Positions 1 to 11,639 of a stretch of DNA of 64,000 bases are shown piece after piece. Within the stretch, counting starts at the first letter, position 1. Every line of letters begins with the position of its first letter. The position numbers and the translations under genes are program-made. The notes beneath the pieces were generated by a model that searched no databases, was not told the origin of the DNA, and saw nothing but the letters and a program-made list of their open reading frames with translations. Origin of the DNA: Penicillium oxalicum (taxonomy: Eukaryota; Ascomycota; Eurotiomycetes; Eurotiales; Aspergillaceae); the NCBI RefSeq assembly GCF_001723175.1, contig NC_064652.1:3534001-3598000 (forward strand), given 5' to 3'.

Positions 1-715
1 AACGAAGAATCAAGCCTATTATCTGGACAGTACATCGAGGATATTAATGAAGGATCCACCAAAGACATGAGAATGTTCTCTTCTCCTAACAAGGCCCTTC
101 TGGCAAAGGATCCTGGTATCGTCAGTGCAAAAGCATCAATGGACCCCTTGCCTGCAATTATTTGCCCTCTCACGACGGAACTGACCATTGAGAGCTGGCC
201 AAAGTTAACACCCAAAGCGATCTTAGCAATGAGTTCAGGGTTAGGACAACACAATACCTCTCCGGGAGACTCATCATCAAACATCTCCGCTTCAAGGAGG
301 AACTTGGTTGCCGAGCATAGAAACCATCAAATATTGAAAGGGGCCATGAACAAACTCGTGTTAAAGACATTCAAGGTGCGGATTAAAGGTCACCACGCCA
401 ACAAAGCAGGGTCTCGCGTATTGGGCAGGACGCGAAGACTCGCTCAGCACGTCATTCGACATATGCTACAGCATCAGCATGGAAGTAAAACCACGCTTAC
501 TGAGAGATTTCGCAACTCAGAACTTTCTGTCATAATAGAAAGCCATACTAAATACCAGAAAGTGCTACATGCTGTTCCTGTTCTCGTTGGGCTCCTCCCA
601 GACGGCATACGAGATGGCTTGACGTCAATGGATGGCACAGCCCTGTTGAAATTCGGTTTTCTAGTGGCAGAGAAATGGGCATCCAGACATTCAAGTATTT
701 GACTAAGGTTCGTCG
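1..715 (-). pseudogene. Decayed protein-coding remnant running off the left edge
   Basis: One minus-strand frame reads through most of this segment with protein-like composition but is interrupted by several TGA codons. The best-preserved part (about 1-310) contains LLEAEMFDDESPGEVL and later GSFARRALLGEENILMSLVD. The upstream part (about 340-700) is more broken. All the interrupting stops are TGA, which would fit CGA-to-TGA transitions. I do not recognise the family. An unrecognised intron-rich gene cut by the window edge is the alternative, but the number of stops makes decay more likely. The plus-strand ORF of 211 codons over the same bases has no recognisable domain and is probably a shadow. 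Confidence 0.35.
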
Positions 716-998
716 AATGATGGATTCACTTGGCGTTTCTTTTGACAGTCTTTAGTGTTCCAGTATAGTCAAGACACGTATAGTACTATGGAGTCCCTAC
801 TGTAACACACCGCTAGGCACTTGCTTATGCCTTGAAACGAACGTAGATAGAGAAGTGAACCCATCAGCGTGCATGTACGTGCGCTTTCTAGCTAGATATT
901 GTATTGAAATCTTCTGTTGGGTAGGCATATGCATGAAAAAGAATGGTCAGGATGGCCATAAATCAACCAGTAAAACATCCTCATATCATTGAATCACT

Positions 999-1361
999 TT
1001 AGTAACTGCCATGCTCTAAGGCCTCATCTTCCCCAAGCTGCTGAGGACCCTCCCGATAAGGTTTTAGGATCCCCCACAATCTATCACGGATCTTTTGATC
1101 AGAGAAATCATGGTTTCCATAGAGCAAATACCATACTTCCGGACAAAGGGCAGTCGGGAATGTCTGACAACAAAATTTATGCTGGGTGCATTCGGTGCAC
1201 GGATGAGGGAAGTCGGAGGCGATGTCGCGGATGTTAAAGCAGGCCTGATAAAGAAACATATTCGGTTGCGCAATCTCCCCGAGGCACTGCCAGCACGGAA
1301 GTGGGTTGTTCGTATAGCCCCACACGTCGATGAAGTCGTCTACGATGTATGTCAGACACAT
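999..1361 (-). CDS. Hypothetical cysteine-rich 120-aa ORF
   Basis: An uninterrupted ATG-initiated frame of 120 codons. It has clustered cysteines (C-W-Q-C near residue 24, C-T-E-C near 56, then CC and another Cys), followed by an aromatic/charged C-terminal part containing YLLYGNHDFSDQ. The spacing could bind metal, but no named zinc-finger pattern fits. There is no signal peptide. Neighbouring DNA has no gene. It may be a single surviving exon of a larger gene. Function unknown; that it is a gene at all is uncertain. Confidence 0.3.
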   Translation of the reverse strand: MCLTYIVDDFIDVWGYTNNPLPCWQCLGEIAQPNMFLYQACFNIRDIASDFPHPCTECTQHKFCCQTFPTALCPEVWYLLYGNHDFSDQKIRDRLWGILKPYREGPQQLGEDEALEHGSY

Positions 1362-1380
1362 CTGTGGCTCATACTTTAGC

Positions 1381-3758
1381 GTCTGTCATTGAGCGTTAGC
1401 TGTCCCATGTATACCTTGAAGGCCGCTATGTCTGATTGAGTGAGTGGGTTATCAAATGACAATCAAGATGGGAACATTCGCAAAGCACGTAGGCCTAGTG
1501 GGTGAAACGTAGTCGTTGGAGGAGTGTTGTTCCAGTGTGGGGGTTGTGGAGCAGAAGGTGAGGTAAGAGTGAGTGAGCTCTAGTCAATATATCCTAAGGA
1601 CACGGCATTCTCCACCATCCAGCCTATTATAGTAAGAGATTTCCGATCGCCTATTCTTTGAAAAGAAGCCTTTAGAAAGCCCTTGCCCTACCTCTATAAA
1701 GAAGCCTTTTTACCCAAATGGAAAAAATAATATACAATTGATTAGCCCTAGCGATGAGTACAGTGACCGTCTTCCTTCCGAGATATTTTTATGAAATATA
1801 ATAAGGAACTCCCAGGCAAACATTTTAAGATGAGCTGAAGGATTCTGTTACAGCTCAGTCACGAAGGGACGATATCAAAATAGTAGCATACTAAGCATCA
1901 AGAAGGAAAGAAAGAGAGATGATGAGAGAACGAGAACGAGACACGATCGAAGTACATAAGATTGCGGATTTTGCCTAGGCTATTGAGTTACCTGTTACCC
2001 ACTCTTAATCACAAAAAGATGGACACACAGAAGATCTAAGTGATTTCTTGAGTGAATTCGAAGATGCGATAGTTATCATGTAAAGTAAAAATAAATTGAC
2101 TTGAGGGGCATGTATAAACACGGGATTTATCAGCAACGCATCCCTACACAAGTAAGTCAAGTAGTTTCGGAGATTTAGATGACAATTCGTCTCCAAGGTG
2201 AGTTGGTATTGTCAGTAGTTGTATCCTTACCCAAGGCTAGAATTCAGATTCTCTTAGAGGATGCGTCTTACTAAAGGTACAGGTCTGGACATCGTCACCT
2301 TGTGGTTGGGAATCAAAGCTGGAGTTCAGCATCCGAGGTCTTTTTATTGCAGTAATTATGTGGCTCGACTTTTCCATTTATCCGCTCGCTTCTGCTTTCC
2401 TGCTGACGAGGTAAGGAGCCAGCTCTCATAGATCAAAGAACTTCAGAAGCTTATTGAGGTATCGCCGAAGCATCCCAATATTAATTGTATCGCGAGGAAA
2501 TTTATTACTGAACCAGAAGCTCCTAGTGAAAGAATCCTATGGTGCCAATCGGTGTAGGACTGCAATGACAAAGCTCTCAAGGCAATCTTCAGTTTTCTTG
2601 CTTACGATGGGGCCTTCAGGGGTGATATCAGAGTGTAATTCTAGAACTAAGACTCTTTACTCTGTCTATCATATTGTCCCATTAATATATGTTGAGCCGC
2701 TCCGCCAGGAAAATGCCTCACTCCCTCAGTCAAGGCCTCTCCCGGCCACCGATTCGTACATAGTAGCCCACCGAGTCCGAGCCATCCTAGACCATGCCAC
2801 CAACAATACCGAATGTGTAATAATTCGAATTCTGGCAATTGTGATGTAGCTTGTAGGCCAGATTGACAAGGTTCTGACACTTAATGGTGATCAGAGCAGC
2901 ATTCTTCGCAAGTCAGATTCTGCCCTACTTGTGATTGACGGGTCCATCAGGCACATACGTGATTGCAGAAAGACAGCCCTGGCTGGTTTAGGTATGAGAC
3001 GCGAACACAGTAATTAGCTTCTGCCATGCGATTCTACTCTCCAACGTCCAGAAGGTGTTGGATATTGTTGACATTCGGCTGAACATATGCGATTCCGCGA
3101 GCACAATAGCATATGGGCTGCTCCTGTATAGTTTGCCCGTATCACTTTCTGGCCCAAAGTAAGAAATATAACTTACGTCGGTGCAAATCCCGGCCGGCAA
3201 TGATGGTGCGGCATAGTGCGGTGGTTTCAAGTCCTGTCTGGGTGAGCGATGATAGGAAGCATTAAAACACGTATCGGCTACTGTACCTCCCCCGCCCTCA
3301 AACTCTAGTATGAGTTTCGACCCGCAGTAGTTGGTCCTGCGAGCTGCTTTCGTTAACTATAGGCGAGCCGATGACTTCCATTAAGGACCCTGCGGCCAAG
3401 CAAAGAACAAGAAGGACACGAGCAGCTTTTGCAAAACAATCATTTTTACTGACGCTCATGACTGTCTTCCTAATACAAATTTAAACCCAGCCAGATGAAA
3501 AGCTCTAGGCTTTATACGGTCCTTGGCCTGTGTCTTTGGGAAGACGTGGTCTGGAACCCCAGATAACTGCAGCCGTCTCTACGGGTTGACGCACTTTTAT
3601 GCTGTCATTCCTAGCCTCAACATAATGAGCCGATACGTATCCTTTGACTTCAACTGACTGATTAAATTTTACTGATTCCCGTCACGATCATCCAGAAAAA
3701 CCAAGTATAAGAGGGTTCTTGGTCTCTGAACAATAAAGATAAATTTCTAGACTAGCTC
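1381..3758. other. Stretch without a convincing gene
   Basis: Only short, overlapping frames without domains occur. Around 1650-2100 the DNA is A/T-rich. At 2450-2880 frames of about 131 codons (plus) and 77 codons (minus) oppose each other and neither is convincing. The last 100 bases form the presumed promoter of the secreted-protein gene that starts at 3759. Confidence 0.5.
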
Positions 3759-4663
3759 ATGTCTGCCTTGATGTATCTCAAGATCGTCCTTGTGGCCTTG
3801 GCCACGCAAACTTTCGCACAAATTAAGATTAGCCAGTTCTCTGAACACACATGCAACTTTCTCCAAACTTGGGCAAGCGTCTCTGGGTCCACACCCTCTA
3901 TTCGCTTCAGTATCGAGGGGAGACAGAATTACTACAACCTTTCAAGAAACTGCGTCTCCCGGATGGAGTCTAGTTTCAGAAGCTGTAGGTTTTCCGAAGT
4001 ATTAAAGGTCAACTACTGACCTGTCTAGGCCTCAATGGATCGGATCTTGTCTGCAGTGGATTGGAAATTCTCTTTCACAGTCCATCATCGGATCAAAACG
4101 GACAGACTCTCTTCGTACGACGGGAACCTGCCTGTGAATATGCGAGCAGTGTAACGTTGGTCAGCACTGCAAGCATTACCTTGATCCGGCCCTCGGCCAG
4201 CATTGTCAGCTCAACCAAATCTGCCAGTTCGACCAACTCTGCCAGTTCGACCAACTCTGCCAGTTCGACCAACTCTGCCAGTTCGACCAACTCTGCCAGT
4301 TCGGCCAACTCTGCCAGTTCGACCAAGCCTGCCAATTCTGTCAACGCTTTCATTTTTACCAGTACCGCGGGTCATAGTCCGAGCTCGCTATCCTCCACCT
4401 CTTCTTCTGCACTTAAGACTTCAACAGCAACTGTTAACCAATCCACTTCAAGTGATTCCCTTCCAAGTCCTTGGAGTACTCAAGGAACTCTGACGGGATT
4501 GACATGTCTGATAAAGTAGGTCCTCACACAACATTAGTCGCTTTCAAAGACTTCAGCAATTGACTTGACATTCAGAAAGGCGGATTACGATGCCGGCGGC
4601 CTGTGTCATTGCTCAGATGGCACAACACCCGAGTACTCTTCTGGTTGTGTGTTGTGCCCTTGA
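3759..4663 (+). CDS. Secreted Ser/Thr-rich protein with hexapeptide repeats
   Basis: Three exons join in frame: 3759-3984, 4029-4515 and 4576-4663, giving about 266 residues. The introns of 44 and 60 bp have GTAGGT donors and TAG/CAG acceptors, and the first contains a CTACTGAC branch site. Residues 1-20 form a signal peptide ending TFA before QIKIS. A globular part with five cysteines follows (about 21-115). Next comes a low-complexity Ser/Thr stretch with at least five tandem SASSTN units (about 138-178), and finally a short Cys-rich tail (CLIKK...CHC...CVLC). This is the layout of a fungal cell-surface or secreted protein with an O-glycosylated stalk. No hydrophobic GPI-anchor tail is visible. 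Expected location: wall or outside. The function of the head domain is not recognised. Confidence 0.72.
4207..4326 (+). repeat. 18-bp tandem repeat coding SASSTN
   Basis: Tandem units of 18 bp (core gccagttcgaccaactct), five nearly identical and then degenerating, lie in frame inside the secreted-protein gene. The length is a multiple of three, so copy-number change would alter the stalk length without shifting the frame. The opposite strand reads as a Leu/Glu/Val repeat, which is a shadow. Confidence 0.85.
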
Positions 4664-5573
4664 ATGTATGAAAGGGCCTTGGCATCACTACGGGCAACGA
4701 TGAGAGGCTAACTGTCTGGAGTAAGAATAATCGTGTCAATTCGAAAATGCGATAGTCAATCCATTTTATTGCCTTTAGACCACATTAGAATATTGTAACT
4801 GACGTTGTATGGTTTTCTATTGAGCCATAGAATTTCCGTACATGCTAGTACTGAGGGGACCAATTGAACGAGTTGATTGAAGAACTATCCTGGAGATCGC
4901 TGTTGGGAGTATCTCATAGCTTCAGGTGCTAGTATTGCGTGTTACAACGCAGATATTCCGAGTGGACCCGGTTTACCATATAAGAACATATGGAGAAGTG
5001 GGTAGACGCTGAATCAGTCAGTTCCTAATGGTAAAATACCATCTCTCAGCTCGACATTTTCCTTCGGTCTACTCGGGTGAGACGTGTTAAAAACTAGTTG
5101 GGCGTCCTTATGGCACGCGCGGAATGCCTTGCTAATCCCAATCCTTTTGAAGCGGTCGCTTTTGGGAAGAATCTATCCAGAATTTTCTAAGCGACATTTC
5201 AATGTAACCTAATTACCTAACGCGTATCTCGTACAATCTACCTCGGCGGACCGAATGAGTTCGTATATTGAAGTGTGACGCGACAGGTCTGGTGAAGGTG
5301 AAAAGTACGCCTCCTGCATTCTATATACTGGACCGAGGCAAACGCTATGTCAAATCTGGATTAGAGAAGGAACACGAACTTGGTACATGTTTGAGACACA
5401 CCGCATGTATTGTATATTACGATAAAGCTAATATGGATAGAAGTAATGACGCTATAGAATGGTCCAAACCAGGCCTCCTGTATGTAGTTATAGACTCGCA
5501 ATTTCCGACTTGAAAGGTACACGCATAATCCCTTGAGCCGCTTGAACGCACAGGTCTCCATACAAGTCACGAC
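4664..5573. other. Intergenic stretch
   Basis: It lies between the secreted-protein gene and the convergent DUF3723 remnant. A small plus-strand frame (5268-5513, 81 codons) has no recognisable domain and probably does not code. Nothing else is visible. Confidence 0.5.
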
Positions 5574-8500
5574 TCAGAGTTCCAAATCTCCGTCAGATGA
5601 GGGTTGACTCGCCTCATGGGCCGCAGCGCGCAGTCGACCCAGCATTGCAATCGCATCTTGAAGCCATTCCCTGGCCTCTAGAAGCTCAGTAGTCTCCACT
5701 ACTGGCCGTCCAGTCCCTGGTTTCTGCGTGGACCGAGAGTATGAAAGATTGGGCCTGCTCATAATGATTGCGTCAAGCCGGCCATCCGGGTGCTCACGGT
5801 AGTAGCGGCAGTAATCGTCAGTGCTCATTCCTCTTCCGTGCTCCGCGGGGTTCAAAATATGGAAATAGTTTTTTCCCAAGACATTGAAAAGCTCGGTCAA
5901 AATGTCTGAATTCTGCGGAAGCTGCAGCTCATACGTGGTGTCATCTAGTGAAACGTCTACCACAAAGCTTTCAGGTATCAGGATGCTCTGGCCGATGGTG
6001 GGCACCGTCAGCTGTGGTTGCTGGATAAGGTCACTGGGAGCATCAGGTAGCGGAGTGTTGATAGGCTCTGCCGCTGCAAAGCGAGGCATAGGCTCCGCTG
6101 TGGATTCTTCCACTCCTAGTGAGGTGAGGGCAGCAGGCTCTGAGTCCCTTCAGCCCGCATCCGAACACCGGGACCATTCCGGCTTCCAGCAAGGTAGCGA
6201 AAGAACGTAAAGAAGACTGGCGAAGAAAACCTGCTGTGGCTCGTAGAAAGGTCCAGGCCTGCTGGAGCTCTTCTGCTTGCAGCGCGAAGTGATCTGCATC
6301 GATCGAGCCCGTGTATGGTTTCCCGCTCCTGCGCTTTACTGAAATCTCCATGTCCGTTTCCGGGGAAACAGGTTGGATATGAGGGAGAGGGGCAAGATCC
6401 TGCGGCAAATTTGCTAATACGTCCAGACGCTCAGGGAGACGGGAGCCTCTCTGCACGACAAGATAGAAGAAATGCTGCCACAGCAATGTACGCTGTTCAC
6501 TGGAAGCTTGACTCGTAGTGAGCCCGGCACGGCCTCCCTCATGAGAGTGTGACACGCGGCGCCGGTGGTCGGTCATCTCAGATCCATAATGGAAACTAAA
6601 TCGCCAGAATTCCCAGAGATCTGACTTGAGCGCTTCATGTCAGTACGATGTGGTGAGCGGGATGTGCGTATTGAAGTGCTCATAGACCCTTTCACCAATA
6701 GTGGCCTTACGATTGGAGTCAGGCAGGAACACCGGTTGCATTACGCTCCGTCCTACCTCGAGGTGAGAGAGTTTGCCCTCTCCAGATGTTTGCTAGGCCC
6801 AGCAGCGGTCATGTGTCTTGAGGGTTTTTCCCCATCGTGGGTTTTCCCTCTCTCTCTCTTCTTCCTTCTCCCTAGACTTCCCAATCCCAGTTGTCTCGCC
6901 TCCAGATTGCTTCCTTGCCTTGTAGACCTGTGGGTCTATCACGAGGTAAAGTCTATCCTTGAAAAATGTCTCGAGAGTGGGGATTTGGAAATGTATATTG
7001 ATCAACCGCTCCCAAACAGCTTGGCGGTCATAGGCGGGGATGGTACGAAACAAGTTGCCTTGTCCCAGTTCACTCTCCAAGAACCTGAAGTCTCTCGGCG
7101 AAACCTCCGGGACTCGCGAATGAATGAGACGGACGGTCAGGCCGTCAATGAGACGCAGATACTGGCAATTTCCTCCCACCAGATCTATAAAAGTTTGATA
7201 TATCCGATCCCAGTAACACATGATAGCCTGTGAGCATCGTCAGTGGTGGGACGGACGATGATTCTCGGGACGCAGACAGGCTCACTTGGTCGCAGCGCAT
7301 GGCAAGCACTTTTTGGAGCAAGCCAATCCGCATACCCTCCCATAACCCCTTGATTGGAAAAAGCCTATCAACTTTCTAGGGTAGCGTCGGGTGCTTAAAG
7401 AACGCTTGGAGGTATTTTGCCTTTTTGCTTCCACAAATGGTCTCCAGCATGACCCACCAATTGTTCGCTGCGAAACGATTGATGGGATCTTCCAGATAAC
7501 CTTCATAGCGCCGGATTCGCTCATAGACCAACCCGTCCGGGGGCCGACGGTCATTGGAGTACTGTTCTCGGAGGGAGCGAATAAACATATCCTGTGCGGA
7601 TTCACTTCCGTCGCGGCCATGACCTATCAGCACATCCGGCGTACCACTCTAAGCAATGCATTCGTCATTAGATCTACAGGGAGTCGCAATATTTGCCTAC
7701 CTGCTTGTTCAACCACGTAGACATCCACCATCCACCATTGGTTTGTAGGGTCTAGCTTTGTTCGTGTGGCCTCAATAATCGTCTGATGATCCTGCGCGTG
7801 AAGGTGGTAATCAATATCCACATCTAGCCGGTCCAGCAATCCATCGCAATGCTGCAGGCGAACGCGAGAGCCCCAGTCCGCAGCTGGGATCAGCACAGGA
7901 ATATGGCAGTCCTGCATGAATCGCTGGCATCCCTGGATGTCCATAATACGTCGAAACCTCTTGACATTCTTCTGGTTGTCCATCTGCTTTTTGAAGCTTC
8001 TTTCGAACATGAGGCGGGAGATGTCGACCCTCGCAGTGGCTTTGAAACATCTTCGGCGCGAGGCAAACAAGCCACGCTGAATCTTGTCCACATAGTCTTG
8101 AGATAGGGGGCATTACGGTAGATCTATCAATCGTTCCAGATGGCTGTGAGGGCGCCGGCACCAAATCCCATTAGGCGATCCTGAGATTACGGTGCTGATA
8201 TCAATGCTTTGACGCTTTCGGAAACAGCTAGTCACTGTATTGCAGAGATAAACCCTCGATTCAGTAGCTGCTGCCTAAGTAGAAAGTATTTGCATTGTCC
8301 CCTTGAAGAACTGGCCTTACCGCCCACATCCCACTTTTCAGTCTTCAGTATCGTCGGTGAGGCATAGGACGCAGTCGCTTCATCCATTCCCGCCGATCAC
8401 GTCCCCTGTCGCCCATGTTCTTTGGCTGGCGGTGGTTTACGGATACTTCATTTTCATTTTCACCATCGGAAGCCCGTGCTGGGAGAGGGACCCACCACGC

Positions 8501-8731
8501 CTCTGGTGTGGGGAGCTGCCGACGAACCCGCAGTCGAATAGTAGTTTCCGTACGCTCCCTGGACGGCTGGGCCAGAATTTCCGGGACTGGCCTCTGCTTA
8601 GGGTGGATCTCATAGCTGGAAGCCTTGGCCCTTCGCGACGGCCGGGCTTTGGCGGTGCGTTGAAGCAAAAGTCCAGTGTCGCTATTATCCCCTTCAGGGT
8701 GGCGCACTTGTCTGTAAGAGATGTTGGTCAT
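5574..8731 (-). pseudogene. DUF3723-family gene, disrupted
   Basis: Successive minus-strand exon-like blocks follow the order of fungal DUF3723 proteins. The N-terminal block is 8731-8345. Next is 8091 to about 7690, with NVKRFRRIMDIQGCQRF and WWMVDVYV. Then 7633-7376 carries SLREQYSNDRRPPDG and KAKYLQAFF, followed by a block with MRIGLLQKVLAMRCDQ and a GTGAGC...CACAG intron. Then 7221-6793 carries RQAVWERLINI. The C-terminal blocks are 6576-6140 and 6130-5574. An in-frame TAG at 7376-7378 interrupts conserved sequence (a CAG-to-TAG change would explain it), and a frame change near 6130 breaks the C-terminal half. DUF3723 has no known biochemical role but is one of the families repeatedly found as Starship cargo. 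The family call is confident; that the gene is dead, rather than having unrecognised introns, is likely but not proven. Confidence 0.7.
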
Positions 8732-8739
8732 TTCTGCGT

Positions 8740-10105
8740 CTGGTATAAGGACAGTCTACGTTTCAAGTGATTTTTCTGACTATTTATTCCCCGTGGATAG
8801 CTACACATGTATATGGCTATGCAAAGGATGCCGCATTTTATCGTGGCAGCTTAAAATAGTCCCGGGTTGATTGAGAGTGACAACGTGGCGGTCTAGGGGT
8901 CTTCAAACTGGGGTCAAAGGCTGTGCTGTAAAGTGGGGGGTGACAGTGCTATCGCGATGGCCTTTTCGATCCTCAGATTCCCGCTCATCCCTCTCTGTTG
9001 GCAATATGTGAGGCTCTGCTGAGTCCGCTTAATAAAACTTGTGCCCTTTCCTTTCAACTTGCCGTCCAACCCTCAGGTTTTCAACGCGATGTCAAGCTTA
9101 TTCCGTTGAGCTTATAGTATAGGCTCGATTAAATGGCTCTATCTACTAGCGTCTAAAAGATGGTTGCTGAAACCACCCCGTTGATGCAGGTTTGAATGAT
9201 CGGTGAAGTGGGGCCTTGGGTGGGGTTAAGCACAATTGGGGAGAGAACAGGGCTGGCTTTAGGATTGTTCCGTATAAGATCGAATACTTGCGGTGACAAA
9301 TAAAGTGTTACGACCCAGCCGCACTACGCACATGGGGCCTATAGGCCGCCGTAGTACTTTTGCGCAAGATGTAGTTATGTCCCGCCGTACCCGCGGGCCC
9401 TAACTACTGCTCACAGGAGCAGCCACCTTAGTTCCTCAGCGATTAGTCTGAATCATATACTCAACTCAAGACATAGTTTTCCGAGTCCACTTCCATGGCG
9501 ACTTCCAGCAAAAAAAGCGTGCATTACTCCAGCGACCAGACCGGCGACTGGACCGAGGCGGCCGGGCTTTGATACTTAGTATGCAAGTTTGGTATGCAAA
9601 AACTGGCGCCGACACACAATATCTGGACGCATGAACGTATGTATAGGAAAAATATGCGAGTGGAGGGCGGAGTGCCCTAGTAAGGTAATGATATCAAGTG
9701 CTGATACGTTCTATAGGCCTTCTATGCCTTGCTTGGATTTTGGAATGCTGAGTCCCGAGAGGGGAAAGACTGTACTGATCCTACTATTGAAGCTACTGTA
9801 TCTGATTTCATCGCCTGTATAAGAAGCCCGGGATGGGGAAGATATAGATGCGTGGTTCGGCTCGCTGGTACCTTGTTATTAAGACTGAAAATGACCCACT
9901 ACCAAACGTTGAACGGTTACTCCCAGGAAACACCCGGGCCTCTTGCGGGTCCACTATGGAGATACCTAGAGAGCAAACGACTTGAGCCTAGAATACATCC
10001 TCCCTATATAAGTTAATCCTAAGTCATCCTTATTTTCTCGCTTCACCCTTTACCTAACTATGCTACGGTCACCCTTGCAACATACATTCGATCCAACGTC
10101 TTGAT
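8740..10105. other. Gene-free stretch with a possible LTR-like segment
   Basis: From 9306 the sequence begins TGTTACGACCC, a start seen in fungal LTRs, contains TATATAAG near 10005 and could end in CAACA near 10082. Matching target duplications are not visible. A 77-codon frame at 9589 and an overlapping 95-codon frame at 9729 have no recognisable domains. No gene is called. Confidence 0.3.
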
Positions 10106-10501
10106 ATGGACTGGAATACGCATCTCCTGACCTTGTTTGGTCGGGCCCTTGAAGATATTCTGCATAAGGAACAATGCGTCTGGGAGGGCGCCAACCAAGG
10201 CCGATGCCGGAATACCGTGCCAATAGAGTCTCGAAAATATGGAGCAATTTGCCTTGGCATGATTCAAAAAGCTCCTTCCACCTATACGCTGCAGCAAAAA
10301 CTCACAGAGGCGGCAAAATATATGCTATGTGCGAACTGCAAACATTATCGCGGCCGAGCTCAGGGGTGTGCTAAACGATGGGTTGAGCTATTATTCCCCC
10401 AGGGAAGCACTCTGAGAGACCTACCCGCACAGTCCTGGCCTGTTAGCATTTCCTACGGGGCAGAATCAATCAGCTTCACTCGGACTTCAGCTTACTCCTG
10501 A
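10106..10501 (+). CDS. Hypothetical protein with zinc-ligand-like cysteines
   Basis: An uninterrupted ATG-initiated frame of 131 codons. The pattern CVWEGANQGRC ... LTEAAKYMLCANCKHYRGRAQ ... W places paired cysteines and a histidine around a short helix. A similar C-x-G-x(n)-C then C-x2-C-x-H layout occurs N-terminal to T5orf172/GIY-YIG-like domains in fungal proteins, but no nuclease domain is present here, so that link is only inference. It could be a stand-alone remnant of such a protein. No signal peptide and no membrane segment. Confidence 0.45.
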   Translation: MDWNTHLLTLFGRALEDILHKEQCVWEGANQGRCRNTVPIESRKYGAICLGMIQKAPSTYTLQQKLTEAAKYMLCANCKHYRGRAQGCAKRWVELLFPQGSTLRDLPAQSWPVSISYGAESISFTRTSAYS

Positions 10502-10765
10502 GGCTATGATCCTCAATAACGCATTTAGAGTGATAGTAGGTGCAGGAACCGCGTGAGGTGTCCCCTAGCTTCAATACAGAACGATCTCTATATACATAAT
10601 TAACCCTACTGCATCTAGGGCGGAGGAGCTACACCGACAAAACTAGGATATTCTTCTGTTGATATTCCATAATCAGGGCTCCCTCTGCTCACCGGGCATC
10701 ATGCGCCTCCTCTATAACGTCTCTTACACAACCGTCCGGAAAACAGGTTGAAATTCTGAGATCGT

Positions 10766-10993
10766 TCAGATTGTTTGCCTATTTGACGGGTTCCGTTTGA
10801 GTAGGATATCAGGCTCTGGCGATGGCGCACCTGAGCGGCGCTTACGCTCGCGGTCAACGGTGGGGTTGGGCACGTCTGGCACGGTCGAATCTTTTGACCT
10901 GCCCCAGAGACCACTCTGTCGAGCCCTATACAATGAACTTCGAAGTGCCCGAATGAAGCCTTTTGGCCGAGGAAAAGAGTCTTGGCACTTCAT
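10766..10993 (-). CDS. Basic 75-aa ORF, uncertain
   Basis: A single ATG frame, rich in Arg/Lys/Ser/Pro (RERKRRSGAPSPEPD), downstream on the same strand of the coiled-coil gene at 11184-11609. It could be a small nuclear protein, a leftover exon or chance. No domain is recognised and no partner exon was found. Confidence 0.22.
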   Translation of the reverse strand: MKCQDSFPRPKGFIRALRSSLYRARQSGLWGRSKDSTVPDVPNPTVDRERKRRSGAPSPEPDILLKRNPSNRQTI

Positions 10994-11183
10994 CTTGATC
11001 TTGGATCGATTTTGAAACGGATGATTAGTAGCTTCGGGAACATCGCAGCCTCATAGCAGCGTCTTCTAGGTACTTGAAACTTGTATATTTAAATCGATAG
11101 AAGATCTCTGGCAAAATGCACAACAAATACGTGAAGAAAAATATCAGGGAGAGGCCCTAAGACATTTAAATAAAATTGGAATC

Positions 11184-11609
11184 TCAGCTATCCGGTACCT
11201 TGGCCTTAGCATTTTCCGAGACAGCCTTGTCCTTTCCGCCCACGTCCCCCGCTTTCTCTGACTCCATGATAGAATCGAGGATCGATTTAGCTGATTGTTG
11301 ATCACAACCGCTCTCTGATGCCCCACGTTCCCGAAGTAAGTAGTCCACAACCGCACCCAACCTCTGGCTGAGATCGTAGAAAATGTCCGCTAACCGAGTA
11401 ACTTGTTCTAATTCATCGGTTGTTCGTTTCAAATCATCTTGGACAGACTTTAACCCCTGTTCGAGTTTGGTATGGGCTTGCTCCGCTCGGAATGCCCGGA
11501 TATCGAGCCTTGCAACAGTACGGAGGATGCCCTTGATTTGTCAGAAGAGCCAGATAAATTTGTTGGCGAAAAGAGCGAGTTACAAAGATGAACCTACTGG
11601 GTCGTCCAT
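11184..11609 (-). CDS. Small two-exon coiled-coil protein
   Basis: The start ATG at 11609 opens a tiny first exon (11598-11609, Met-Asp-Asp-Pro). A 66-bp intron with a GTAGG donor and AAG acceptor follows, then exon 2 (11184-11531), for 119 residues in total. Residues about 8-60 form a heptad-like helix (ARLDIRAFRAEQAHTK, then SVQDDLKRTTDELEQVTRL), followed by DIFYDLSQRLGAVVDYLLRE and a charged, disordered tail. A truncated copy in inverted orientation lies at about 34970-35155; the two share long identical stretches across both the intron and the coding part. No known domain. Its resemblance in size, intron position and coiled-coil content to genes at 13.5, 21.9 and 25.4 kb suggests a local family. 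Confidence 0.6.
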
Positions 11610-11639
11610 GTGGGTGTCGGTAGGATAGCACTTCGCTAA

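Noticed and set aside
67..702. 211-codon plus-strand ORF at the left edge
   Set aside because: The opposite strand carries better protein-like sequence. This frame has no domain and is probably a shadow of the decayed minus-strand gene.
4093..4353. Minus-strand LELAELVELAEL repeat ORF
   Set aside because: It is the exact antisense of the SASSTN-coding repeat in the secreted-protein gene.
9306..10082. Solo LTR starting TGTTACGACC and ending CAACA with an internal TATATAAG
   Set aside because: The five bases on each side (taaag and tacat) do not match as a target duplication and no second LTR is seen. It is kept only as a remark in the stretch entry.
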